Assembly (NCBI RefSeq): GCF_036075115.1
Contig: NZ_CP107958.1
Location: 5,890,001-5,954,000, forward strand
Reading direction: 5' to 3'
DNA: 64,000 nucleotides
Source of the DNA: Streptomyces sp. NBC_00377
GTDB taxonomy: Bacteria > Actinomycetota > Actinomycetes > Streptomycetales > Streptomycetaceae
In this document: positions 24,512 through 32,368 of the stretch, one piece after another
How positions within the stretch are numbered: position 1 is the stretch's first letter
Layout: every line of letters begins with the position of its first letter
Position numbers and translations under genes: made by a program
Notes under the pieces: generated by a model
The model's input: the letters and a program-made list of their open reading frames with translations, nothing else
Told to the model about the DNA's origin: nothing
Databases searched by the model: none

Positions 24512-27214
24512 CTACACCCACGTCCGGGGGCGGTAACGATTGGCACGTTCCACCAGGTCGATCCTTTCCTCGCCGCCCGTCGCCAGCCGGGCCAGCGTGC
24601 GGTACGAGCGCTCCAGGCCGAAGCGCAGCCCCCGCTCGTCCAGTTCACTGCCGAGCAGTACCCGGGCGGCCGGGCCGGCGCCCTGGCCACCGGAGAGTAT
24701 CCAGTCGAGGGCGCAGCCGAGGACTTCCGCGGACAACTGCTCGCGCCGCTTCGGATCCAGACCGTACGCGTCCAGCGCCTCGACCTGGGCCGCGGCGGCG
24801 GAGAGGTCCTCGACGAAGGGTACGTCGGAGGCGAGGGCCGTCCGCTGACGGAGCCGGGCGCGCACGGCGGCCACCCGCGCCGCCGTGTAGTGGATGGAGG
24901 ACTCGGGCACCGACTCCAGCGTCCGTACGGCGCCCTTGCGGTCGCCGGCCGCGAACTGCACGCGGGCCAGGCCGAACGCGGAGCTCACGTAGCTCGGGTC
25001 GGTCGACCACACCAGGCGGTAGTACTCGGCGGCGTTGTCCAACTGCCCCAGCACCTCCGCGCACAGGCCGAGCGCCAGCTTGGGCGCGGTTTCACCCGGG
25101 AAGGCGTCGTAGATCGCGTCGAAGGCGAGTGCGGCGCCCTCGTGGTCACCGGTGACCAGCGAGGTCACACCCCGGTACCACACCACCCGCCAGTCGTCGG
25201 GCCGTTCGCCCTCCAGGATCTGAAGGGACATGAGGGCCGCCTGGTGGTCGCCGTTCTCCAGCCAGGCGCGGATCTGCCGCAGCCGGGTCTCGACCGACGG
25301 CGCCGGCGCGGCCGCGAGAGCCGTGATCAGCTCGGCGGGCGCGGATGTCAGCAGGCCGGCGAGGAAACCCGCGTTGGGGTCGGAGGCGTCGACGTGCGGG
25401 ACGGGCAGGGCGAGCGCGGCGGCGGGCGCGGGAACGGCCTTGACGAGGCCGGGGGCGACAGCGCTCGCGGCGACGGTGCTGCCGGTCCCGGCCGACGCGA
25501 TGCCGCCGGCACCCGGCAGCGCGGTGTGACCGGCGTGCGCGGGAGCGGCGCCCGGGAGGGCCGCAGCGGCGCTCCCGGCGAAGGCGGGGGCCACACCGGT
25601 CAGAGCGGGAGCGGTGCCGGGTGAGGTGGCCCCGTTGCCCTTGCCGCCGACGAGGGCCGCTACGGTTTTCGAACCACCGCTCCGGCGCGAGGGGTTGACC
25701 GCGACGCGCGCGCCCAGCCGTGACACCTCACCGTCCACCTTCGGGAACAGCTCGGTGTCCGTGACCTTGATCTCGGGCCCGAACAGGGTCGACAGCGCGG
25801 GCCGGGCCCGCCCGCTCTGGACCGACACGACCTCGCGCAGCACACCCGTGAGCTGCTCCGCCATCTCCTGCGCGGAGGCGAACCTGCGGGCCGGGTCGGG
25901 GTCGGTGGCGCGGACCAGCAGCCGGTAGAACGACTCGTACTGGCGGAACACCTCGATGTTGTCGGGGTCGGGCAGGGAGTCGACGAAGACGGTCGTGTAG
26001 CCCTGGAAGTCGAAGGTCAGGACGGCGAGCGTACGGCCCACCGTGTACAGGTCCGACGCGACCGACGGGCCGACCTCCGCGACCTCGGGGCCCTGGTAGC
26101 CGACCGTGCCGTAGATGGCCGACTCGTCGTCGTCCATCCTTCTGACCGCGCCCATGTCGATCAGCTTGAGCTGGTCCTCGGTCTGGATCGCGTTGTCGAC
26201 CTTGAAGTCGCAGTACAGCAGGTTGCGGCTGTGCAGATGGCCGAGCGCCTCGAGCGCCTCGATGCCGTACGCGCACGCCTGCTCGACGGGAAGCGGGTCC
26301 CGCTTGCCCTGCGGTGTGCGGCGGTCGTTGGCGATCTCCTTCAGGGACTTGCCGCCGATGTACTCCATGACGATGTAGCCGTCGAGGGAGCCGGTGCGCT
26401 GGTCGAGGTGTTCGACGAAGCTGTAGATCCGCACGATGCTGGCGTGCTCGATCTCGGAGAGGAAGCGCCGCTCGGAGATGGCCGCGGCCATCGCGTCCTG
26501 GTCGCCGGTGTCCAGCAGGCCCTTCAGAACGACCCACCGGTCGCCCACCGGACGGTCGATGGCCAGGTAGATCCAGCCGAGCCCGCCGTGCGCGAGACAG
26601 CCCACGACCTCGTACTGGCCGTGCACGACGTCGCCGGCCTTCAGCTTCGGCGCGAAGGAGTACGGGTGGCCGCACTTGGTGCAGAAGCCCTCCGTGCGTC
26701 CGTCCCGCTCGCCTCGTGAACGGCCCACCGGGGCACCGCAGTCGGACCGCGAGCAGAACCGCTTGCGCTCGGGCACCTCGGGGTTGTCCAGCACCATCGC
26801 GCGCGGGTCGGGCCTCGGTACCTGCGGCACCATGACCAGTCCGGCGCCGAGCCGGGCCCGCCCGGAGGAACCGGCGGTCGAGCCGGAGCTGCGCACCGAC
26901 ACCGAACGGCCCGTCGAAGTGCCCGAGAGCGACCGCGAGAGCCGCCCCGACACCGAGCGGCGCGACTTCGACGACTGCGACGACGTTCGGGTACTGCGCG
27001 CACTGGTACGTGAACTGGCGCTGCCCGACGAGCCCTTGCCGCCTCCGGTCACCCCGGTCGGCGGTGAGCCGAGCAGGCCTTCCCCGGAGGGGAGACCCCC
27101 GGACGAGACGACCGGGGCCAGACCGCAGGTGTCGCAGTACAGCTCGCCGCCACCCACATCCTCGTACGACCCCTCGCAGCCCGGCCGCTGACACGACTGC
27201 CCTGCCTGACTCAT
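24512..27214 (-). CDS. pknG: Serine/threonine protein kinase PknG
   Basis: This is a 900-residue soluble kinase. Residues 8-30 form a CxxxxC...CxxC knuckle. A Ser/Arg-rich stretch (about 50-110) follows, then the rubredoxin-like site FCSRSDCG...GFCTKCGHP (about 145-180) typical of PknG. The kinase domain spans about 195-460: Gly-rich loop AHGGLGWIYLA, catalytic Lys in WVVLKGL, YCDFKVDNAI replacing HRDLKPxN, and LIDMGA replacing DFG, both as in PknG. A low-complexity linker leads to a TPR-like C-terminus (about 620-900). In mycobacteria PknG phosphorylates the FHA protein GarA in response to amino acids sensed by GlnH/GlnX, whose homologues are encoded upstream here. Confidence 0.92.
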   Translation of the reverse strand: MSQAGQSCQRPGCEGSYEDVGGGELYCDTCGLAPVVSSGGLPSGEGLLGSPPTGVTGGGKGSSGSASSRTSARSTRTSSQSSKSRRSVSGRLSRSLSGTSTGRSVSVRSSGSTAGSSGRARLGAGLVMVPQVPRPDPRAMVLDNPEVPERKRFCSRSDCGAPVGRSRGERDGRTEGFCTKCGHPYSFAPKLKAGDVVHGQYEVVGCLAHGGLGWIYLAIDRPVGDRWVVLKGLLDTGDQDAMAAAISERRFLSEIEHASIVRIYSFVEHLDQRTGSLDGYIVMEYIGGKSLKEIANDRRTPQGKRDPLPVEQACAYGIEALEALGHLHSRNLLYCDFKVDNAIQTEDQLKLIDMGAVRRMDDDESAIYGTVGYQGPEVAEVGPSVASDLYTVGRTLAVLTFDFQGYTTVFVDSLPDPDNIEVFRQYESFYRLLVRATDPDPARRFASAQEMAEQLTGVLREVVSVQSGRARPALSTLFGPEIKVTDTELFPKVDGEVSRLGARVAVNPSRRSGGSKTVAALVGGKGNGATSPGTAPALTGVAPAFAGSAAAALPGAAPAHAGHTALPGAGGIASAGTGSTVAASAVAPGLVKAVPAPAAALALPVPHVDASDPNAGFLAGLLTSAPAELITALAAAPAPSVETRLRQIRAWLENGDHQAALMSLQILEGERPDDWRVVWYRGVTSLVTGDHEGAALAFDAIYDAFPGETAPKLALGLCAEVLGQLDNAAEYYRLVWSTDPSYVSSAFGLARVQFAAGDRKGAVRTLESVPESSIHYTAARVAAVRARLRQRTALASDVPFVEDLSAAAAQVEALDAYGLDPKRREQLSAEVLGCALDWILSGGQGAGPAARVLLGSELDERGLRFGLERSYRTLARLATGGEERIDLVERANRYRPRTWV

Positions 27215-27216
27215 GG

Positions 27217-28527
27217 CTACTGCTCCCCCCTACGGTCCTCAAGGCCGCCCTGCTCCGGAACGCGAGGCGCCGTGAGGAGTTCGGCCGCCGCCCGCTGGTA
27301 GCGCAGGACGGCCTGTTCGGCGACGCGCAGATCACAGGGCGCGCTCCACAGCATGCGGCGCGCCGCGTCGTAGCGCTCGATGAGGAACGGGTCCTCGGCG
27401 AGCCCGTGCCGGGCGACCTTCGCCTTGTACGCGTCGAGACGGCCGCGCAGCTCCGCGCGGACCGCCAGTGGCTGGGTGACCGCGGTCAGTGACTCGCGGG
27501 CGCGCAGCAGTTCGTCCTCCGCCTTCTGCTCCAGGGACTCCAGGAGCGGGGACAGGCGGTGCCACTGGGCGTGGCGTCGGTACTCGGCGGCCGTCGCGAG
27601 CTGCTCGTGGAGCACGGTCGGCGGGCCGCTGACCACCGGCACCTCGGTCGCGGCGATCTTCGCGAGCACCTCGCCGCGCGCGGTGCGCGCCTCGGCGAGC
27701 GTCCGGTCGGCGCGGCTGAGGACGTCCCGCAGCCTCACCAGCCGCTGTTCCGCGTCCTGGCGGACCGTGAGGACGGCGTCGATCTCCCGGCGTATGTCCT
27801 CCAGGGCGCGCGCCTCACGGTCGTACACCGTGGTGTCCGGACGTCCGCCGCCGGGCGCCGAACTGCCCTGTGCGCGGACCCAGAAGGCGAGCGGGTCCGA
27901 GACCACCTGTTCACGCAGGGAGGTCAGGGTGTGGGTGATGCGTTCCAGGTCGTCGCCCGCAGGGTGCTCGCCCGGGCGGACGCCGACGGAGTGCGCCAGC
28001 CGACGGGTGCGCTGGAGCTCCGCGGCCAGTAAATCTATCCGGGCGGGCAGCGCCGACCACACCGCGTCGGCGGTCACGACCATGTCGAGCGACGACGCGT
28101 AGAGCTCGTTCATCCGGTCGACGAGGCCGGTGAGCGAGAAGCTGTGGCTGAGCTTGCCCGCGCCGGCCGCCGAACCGGTGACCGATCCCGCCACCGTGAC
28201 GGACTCGCCGCGCAGGAGTTCCGTCAGCTCCAGCAGGTCCTCCCGGCTGGACCAGCGGCGGCGCGAGCGGATGTCACGGGCGCCGCGCAGGGCGTCGGTG
28301 TACGCGTCGAAGTACGCCCACAGCAGCGTGATCGACACCTCCGCGGACGCCCAGCGCTCCTTGGTGACGCCGGTGAGTTCGGCGCCTTCGAGCAGTCTGC
28401 GGCCCGCGTGGTCCTGGAGTGCGAGGAGCGAGGTCTCGATCGCCTCGTGCTCCGCGCCGAGCCGCGCCAGCGCACGGTCGACCTCGTCCCGGTCCATCAC
28501 CGGCCCGGGGGGTCCCGTGACGCCCAT
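27217..28527 (-). CDS. Coiled-coil protein of unknown function in the pknG operon
   Basis: This is a 436-residue acidic/basic helical protein, rich in Leu, Arg and Glu heptad-like stretches (RALEDIRREIDAVLTVRQDA, LEQKAEDELLRARESL), with no membrane segment or signal. It lies directly between glnH and pknG; its stop is two bases from the pknG start. I recognise no enzymatic motif. Its fixed position and length suggest an adaptor between the membrane sensor and the kinase, which is inference. The ATG at 28527 has AGAGG upstream; a Met eleven codons in is an alternative. Confidence 0.75.
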   Translation of the reverse strand: MGVTGPPGPVMDRDEVDRALARLGAEHEAIETSLLALQDHAGRRLLEGAELTGVTKERWASAEVSITLLWAYFDAYTDALRGARDIRSRRRWSSREDLLELTELLRGESVTVAGSVTGSAAGAGKLSHSFSLTGLVDRMNELYASSLDMVVTADAVWSALPARIDLLAAELQRTRRLAHSVGVRPGEHPAGDDLERITHTLTSLREQVVSDPLAFWVRAQGSSAPGGGRPDTTVYDREARALEDIRREIDAVLTVRQDAEQRLVRLRDVLSRADRTLAEARTARGEVLAKIAATEVPVVSGPPTVLHEQLATAAEYRRHAQWHRLSPLLESLEQKAEDELLRARESLTAVTQPLAVRAELRGRLDAYKAKVARHGLAEDPFLIERYDAARRMLWSAPCDLRVAEQAVLRYQRAAAELLTAPRVPEQGGLEDRRGEQ

Positions 28528-28593
28528 CGATCACCTCTCGCTGCTGTCGGTTGCTCGGCTCTGCACGCTGCCCGCCCTGCCGGGCGGCGCCCG

Positions 28594-29625
28594 TCAGTTC
28601 GTGGTCAGGTACTGCGGCGCGGGCGGTTTCGATTTCGTCGCGTCCGTACCCAGTGTGGCCGACAGCCACTTTCCGTACGAGGCCTGCCAGCCGCTCGCGC
28701 GGTACTCCACCAGGATCTGGTTGACCCGGCGTACCAGATCCGTCGCCTTCTTCGCCATGGCCACGCCGTAGTACTCGGTCGTGAAGGGGGCGCCCTTCAG
28801 TTCGACCGTGGGGTCCTGGGCGGCCTGGCTGGCGGCGAGCGCGCCGTCGGTGACGACCGCGTCGACCTCGCCGAGCTGCAACCGGACCAGGCAGTCCAGC
28901 TGGTTGGGCACGGTGGTGGAGATGTCGACGGAGGAGTCGATCCTGCCGGCCTTCTTGTCGCCGTCCAGCTTGGTGTTGGCCGTCGAGCCCGCCGCCGTGC
29001 AGACCTTCTTGTTCGCCAGCGAGCCGTCGTAGCCGGTGATCGTCGACGACTTGGGCGCCAGGACCTGCTGCCCCGTCTTGAAGTACGGCGCGGAGAACGC
29101 GACTTCGTCGAGCCGGGTGCAGGAGATCGTCATGGTGCGGACGACCATGTCGACCCGGCCCTCCTGGATGGCCGGGATGCGCTGGTTGGTCGGGATGGCC
29201 TTGAACTGGACCGCGTTCGGGTCGCCGAGGATGTCCTGGGCGATGCGGTGCACCAGGTCGATGTCGAAGCCCTCCAGCTCCGCACCCGTGTTGTTGGGGT
29301 CGCGGTAGCCCCAGCGGTAGCTGTTCTGGTCCACGCCGACGATCAGCTTGCGCTTCTCACCCTGACGGGCCTTGATCGCGGCGATCGTGGGGCCGTCCGC
29401 GCTCGACGGCGTCGGCGTCCGCTTCTCCGGGTCCGTGCAGGTGGCGTCGGCCGCCGGGGTGCCCTCGGCGACGCCCTGGCCGGCCCGGCCGGTGCTTTCG
29501 TCGCCCGGCGCCCGGGTCGTCCACGGCAGCAGCAGGACGAGGGTCAGTGCGAGGACGCACAGAGCCGCCATCGCGCCCACTCCGCCCCAGCCCTTCACAC
29601 CGGCCCGTACACGTCGCACACGCAT
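28594..29625 (-). CDS. glnH: GlnH-like amino-acid-binding protein of the PknG pathway
   Basis: This is a 343-residue exported protein: MRVRRVRAGVKG followed by a hydrophobic run (AMAALCVLALTLVLLLPW) that anchors or exports it. A family 3 solute-binding domain (about 80-335) includes KLIVGVDQNSYRWGYRDPNN, ELEGFDIDLVHRIA and VDMVVRTMTISCTRL. There is no lipobox Cys right after the hydrophobic segment. In mycobacteria GlnH binds aspartate/glutamate outside the membrane and signals through GlnX to PknG. No ABC permease or ATPase is encoded nearby, which supports a sensing rather than transport role. The frame is open far upstream inside glnX, but the ATG at 29625 gives the membrane leader. Confidence 0.85.
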   Translation of the reverse strand: MRVRRVRAGVKGWGGVGAMAALCVLALTLVLLLPWTTRAPGDESTGRAGQGVAEGTPAADATCTDPEKRTPTPSSADGPTIAAIKARQGEKRKLIVGVDQNSYRWGYRDPNNTGAELEGFDIDLVHRIAQDILGDPNAVQFKAIPTNQRIPAIQEGRVDMVVRTMTISCTRLDEVAFSAPYFKTGQQVLAPKSSTITGYDGSLANKKVCTAAGSTANTKLDGDKKAGRIDSSVDISTTVPNQLDCLVRLQLGEVDAVVTDGALAASQAAQDPTVELKGAPFTTEYYGVAMAKKATDLVRRVNQILVEYRASGWQASYGKWLSATLGTDATKSKPPAPQYLTTN

Positions 29626-29729
29626 CGTCACGCCCCCTTCCACCGGTACGTCTCCTTCCGCCGGTTCGCCCCCGTCCACCGGCCCGCTCGTGCCCACCGG
29701 CACCCGCCCGCCCGCCGGTCCGCGCCCGT

Positions 29730-31121
29730 TCACCGGTACTCCGACAGCCTGCGGCCGATGCCGAGGACCGCGCCCGCGGCGCCCAGCACGGCGAGCACGG
29801 CGGCGCCGATCGGCAGGCCGGTCATCGCGTCCAGGCCGTTGCCGGCCGCCTGCTTGAACTCGGTCTGCTCGTGCTCCAGGGCGGTCGCGAGGTTCTGGTC
29901 GACGCCGTCGAAGCAGGCGCCGGTCGCGTTCTTCCCGCCGATCACGAGGGCCAGCGCCTGCGCGTAGTTGCCGTTGTCGTCCTGCGCGCGGGCCGCCGTG
30001 TGGCGCTTCTTCCACTCCACCATGTTGCTCTCGGCCGAGGTGACGGGCTTCTCGCCCGCCTGGTCGTCGGCGAGCTTCGCCGCCAGGGTGAGTCCCTTGC
30101 CGAGGGCGGTGATCTCGGTGCTGAAGTCGTGGTCGTACTGGTCGAGCGTCACCGGCTTGCCGTCGGCCGTCACCTTCACCGTCTCGGCGCCGCGCGCCAC
30201 CAGTGTCAGGTTCTCGTTGCCGCGCGCCTTGAGGGAGGCGATCCGGGCGTCGTGCAGGACGTTCAGCGAGCGGACGCCGTGGTCGTAGGAGTCGTTCAGA
30301 CCGGCGCGGGCCACGCTGTGGCCGATGACCAGCCAGAGCAGGACGACGGTGGTGGTCGCCGTCGCCGCCACCAGACCGTGGTTCAGGACGCGGTTCGTAC
30401 GGCGGTAGTTGCGGTGCTGCGCCCAGGCGAGGCCGGCCAGCGCGAGGACGCCCAGCGCGATCGCCGCCCACGGATAGGGGGTGGCGTCGGCGTAGTCGTC
30501 CTGGAGGCGCCGGTTCTCCATGGTGTAGAGACTCTGGGCCGCCGGGAGCATGTCCTTCTGCATCTTCTGGTTCGCGTACCGCAGATAGGCGCCGCCGACG
30601 GGGTAGCCCTGCCGGTTGTACGTCCGCGCACGCTCCACCAGGCCCTTGTACTCGGGCAGGAGTTTGTTCAGCTTGGTGATGACCGCCGTGGAGGGCGAGT
30701 CGGGGTCGGCGTTGCTGGCCGCGGTGACGAGCTTGGAGGCGGCCTTGTCGATGTCCTGCGCGTAGCGGTCGCGGGACTCCTTCGTCTCCTGGCCGCCTGC
30801 CAGGAAACCGCTGGAGGCGGCCGTGTTGGCGTCGGCCAGCGAACGGTAGATGTCGGCCGCGGCGGCGCTGAGCGGCTGGCTCTTGTGGAGAACGTCGTCG
30901 GCGGCGGCCGCGCGGTCGGTCGTCTGCCAGGCCGTCACGGAGCCGAAGGCGATGACGAGGAGCGCGAGGAAGGCGCCGATGATGCGGAGCCTGCCCGGCT
31001 CGGTGGTGGCCGCCGCGCGTGCCTTGTCGACCCCCTCGGCGAAAGCCGTACGGCGGGCCGGCTGCGGTGCCGGTGCCGGTGTGGGCGCCGGTACGGTGGT
31101 GCTTGTAGCCGGGTTTGCCAC
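29730..31121 (-). CDS. glnX: GlnX-like membrane sensor protein
   Basis: This is a 463-residue integral membrane protein, first gene of the operon. The cytoplasmic N-terminus (Ala/Pro-rich) leads to TM1 (IIGAFLALLVIAFGSVTAW), an extracytoplasmic helical region of about 150 residues, TM2 (WAAIALGVLALAGLAWA), TM3 (ATATTTVVLLWLVIGHSV), a second outer region, and TM4 near the C-terminus (GAAVLAVLGAAGAVLGI). Together with glnH and pknG this is the GlnX arrangement known from mycobacteria, where GlnX passes ligand binding by GlnH across the membrane. The start is GTG at 31121 with GGGGGAGG upstream. Confidence 0.85.
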   Translation of the reverse strand: MANPATSTTVPAPTPAPAPQPARRTAFAEGVDKARAAATTEPGRLRIIGAFLALLVIAFGSVTAWQTTDRAAAADDVLHKSQPLSAAAADIYRSLADANTAASSGFLAGGQETKESRDRYAQDIDKAASKLVTAASNADPDSPSTAVITKLNKLLPEYKGLVERARTYNRQGYPVGGAYLRYANQKMQKDMLPAAQSLYTMENRRLQDDYADATPYPWAAIALGVLALAGLAWAQHRNYRRTNRVLNHGLVAATATTTVVLLWLVIGHSVARAGLNDSYDHGVRSLNVLHDARIASLKARGNENLTLVARGAETVKVTADGKPVTLDQYDHDFSTEITALGKGLTLAAKLADDQAGEKPVTSAESNMVEWKKRHTAARAQDDNGNYAQALALVIGGKNATGACFDGVDQNLATALEHEQTEFKQAAGNGLDAMTGLPIGAAVLAVLGAAGAVLGIGRRLSEYR

Positions 31122-31198
31122 GTTTTTTGACCTCCCCCATGGTCAGCTGCCGCCGCCAGTATCGCTGGCGGGACCGGTGCTGCGCACCGGCCTTCACT

Positions 31199-31215
31199 CG
31201 ATCTTGATCAGATCG
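31199..31215. promoter_or_regulatory. Inverted repeat upstream of the glnX operon
   Basis: CGATCT-TGATC-AGATCG lies 78 bases upstream of glnX in the 270-bp gap before csnK's 3' end. It is in the right place for an operator of the whole signalling operon. The regulator cannot be named. Confidence 0.4.
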
Positions 31216-31345
31216 CAGTCACCCCTGCCCATGAATACGCGTCGGGTGGGTGTTCGGTTCCTTCGCGGGGGCTCGTGTCGTGTGCGAGGGGCGTGCGTCG
31301 AGGCTGGTCGCGCCCGGGGCGGGGCCGCACGGGCGAGTCGGGCGG

Positions 31346-31377
31346 GGGCGGGGCCGTACGGCGATACGGCCCCGCCC
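31346..31377 (-). terminator. Hairpin terminator of the csn operon
   Basis: A 13-bp perfect stem (GGGCGGGGCCGTA at 31346-31358 and its complement at 31365-31377) with a six-base loop starts 14 bases beyond the csnK stop on the minus strand. It separates the csn operon from the glnX promoter region downstream. Confidence 0.7.
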
Positions 31378-31390
31378 GCCCCGGACGGGG

Positions 31391-32368
31391 TCACTCGTCC
31401 GAGGCGAAGTACGTCCTCACCTTCCGCTGCGCCGCGGCGTCCGCCCCCAGCCGGTCCAGGCCCAGCAGCGCGGCCCCGAGCACCGGGCGCTCGCGTACGA
31501 CGCTCGCCACCGCCTTCGGCGCCCGTGCGGCCAGGAGTTCCCGCACGCCGTCGTCCAGTTGCCCGTGGCCCGCCGTCAGGACTCCTCCGCCCAGCAGGAC
31601 GGGCGTCTCCTCCTCCAGGAGGTCCAGCCGGGTCAGGGCCACCGTCGCCATCGACACCACCTCCTGCGCCAGCCGGTCGACGATCGTCCGCGCCACGGCG
31701 TCTCCGCCCTCCGCCGACCTGAAGAGGACCGGCGTCAGCTCGTGGCGGCGTGCCGGGGCGATGTGCTCCAGGTGGAGGGCCTCGATCAGGGCGTACATGG
31801 ACGGCAGGCCGAAGTGGGACGGGAGCGCGTCGGTGAGGGCCGTCGGCCCTCCCCTGCCGTCCTCCGCCCTCGCCGCGTGCCATATCGCCTCCTCGGCCAG
31901 GCCCCAGCCGCCGCCCCAGTCGCCGGAGAGGCGGCCGAGGGCCGGGAACCTGGCGGTGCGGCCGTCGGGGCGCATGCCGACGCAGTTGATGCCGGCGCCG
32001 CAGACGACGGCCACCCCTCGTGGCTCGGCCACGCCCGCCCGCAGGATGGCGAACGTGTCGTTGCGGACGTCCACGGAGGCGCCCCACGCGCGTGCGTGCA
32101 GGGCGGCCGCCAGTTCCTCCTCCTCCACCGGCAGGTCCGCGTTGGCCAGACAGGCCGAGACATGGACCGCCGAGCCGACACCGGCCGCCGTGTACGCGCG
32201 CGTGACGGTGTCGGCCAGGGAGTCCACCGCCGCGGTCACTCCCACGGCGGGCGGGCGGAAGCCGTCCCCACGAGCCGTGGCGAGGACCTCCCCGTCGGCC
32301 GCCACGACCGCGACGTCCGTCTTGCTGTTGCCCGCGTCGATGGCGAGAACGCTTGCCGTCAGGCCCAC
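31391..32368 (-). CDS. csnK: BadF/BadG-type sugar kinase (CsnK, N-acetylglucosamine/glucosamine kinase family)
   Basis: This is a 325-residue ASKHA-fold kinase. The phosphate 1 loop is VLAIDAGNSKTDVAVVAADG; VAVVCGAGINCVGMRPDG and RLSGDWGGGWGLAEEAIW are the phosphate 2 and BadF/GlcNAc-kinase signatures; VLLGGGVLTAGHG is the adenosine region. It phosphorylates an imported amino sugar or its hydrolysis product in the cytoplasm. It is the last gene of the operon and its GTG start overlaps the glycosidase gene by ten bases. The match to CsnK rests on gene order and family as I recall them from S. coelicolor; an N-acetylglucosamine kinase is the neutral description. Confidence 0.8.
   Translation of the reverse strand: MGLTASVLAIDAGNSKTDVAVVAADGEVLATARGDGFRPPAVGVTAAVDSLADTVTRAYTAAGVGSAVHVSACLANADLPVEEEELAAALHARAWGASVDVRNDTFAILRAGVAEPRGVAVVCGAGINCVGMRPDGRTARFPALGRLSGDWGGGWGLAEEAIWHAARAEDGRGGPTALTDALPSHFGLPSMYALIEALHLEHIAPARRHELTPVLFRSAEGGDAVARTIVDRLAQEVVSMATVALTRLDLLEEETPVLLGGGVLTAGHGQLDDGVRELLAARAPKAVASVVRERPVLGAALLGLDRLGADAAAQRKVRTYFASDE

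Noticed and set aside
27217..28527. Chemoreceptor or histidine kinase assignment for the coiled-coil protein
   Set aside because: There is no membrane segment, no HAMP or methyl-accepting motif and no kinase H, N or G box; only helical composition is seen.
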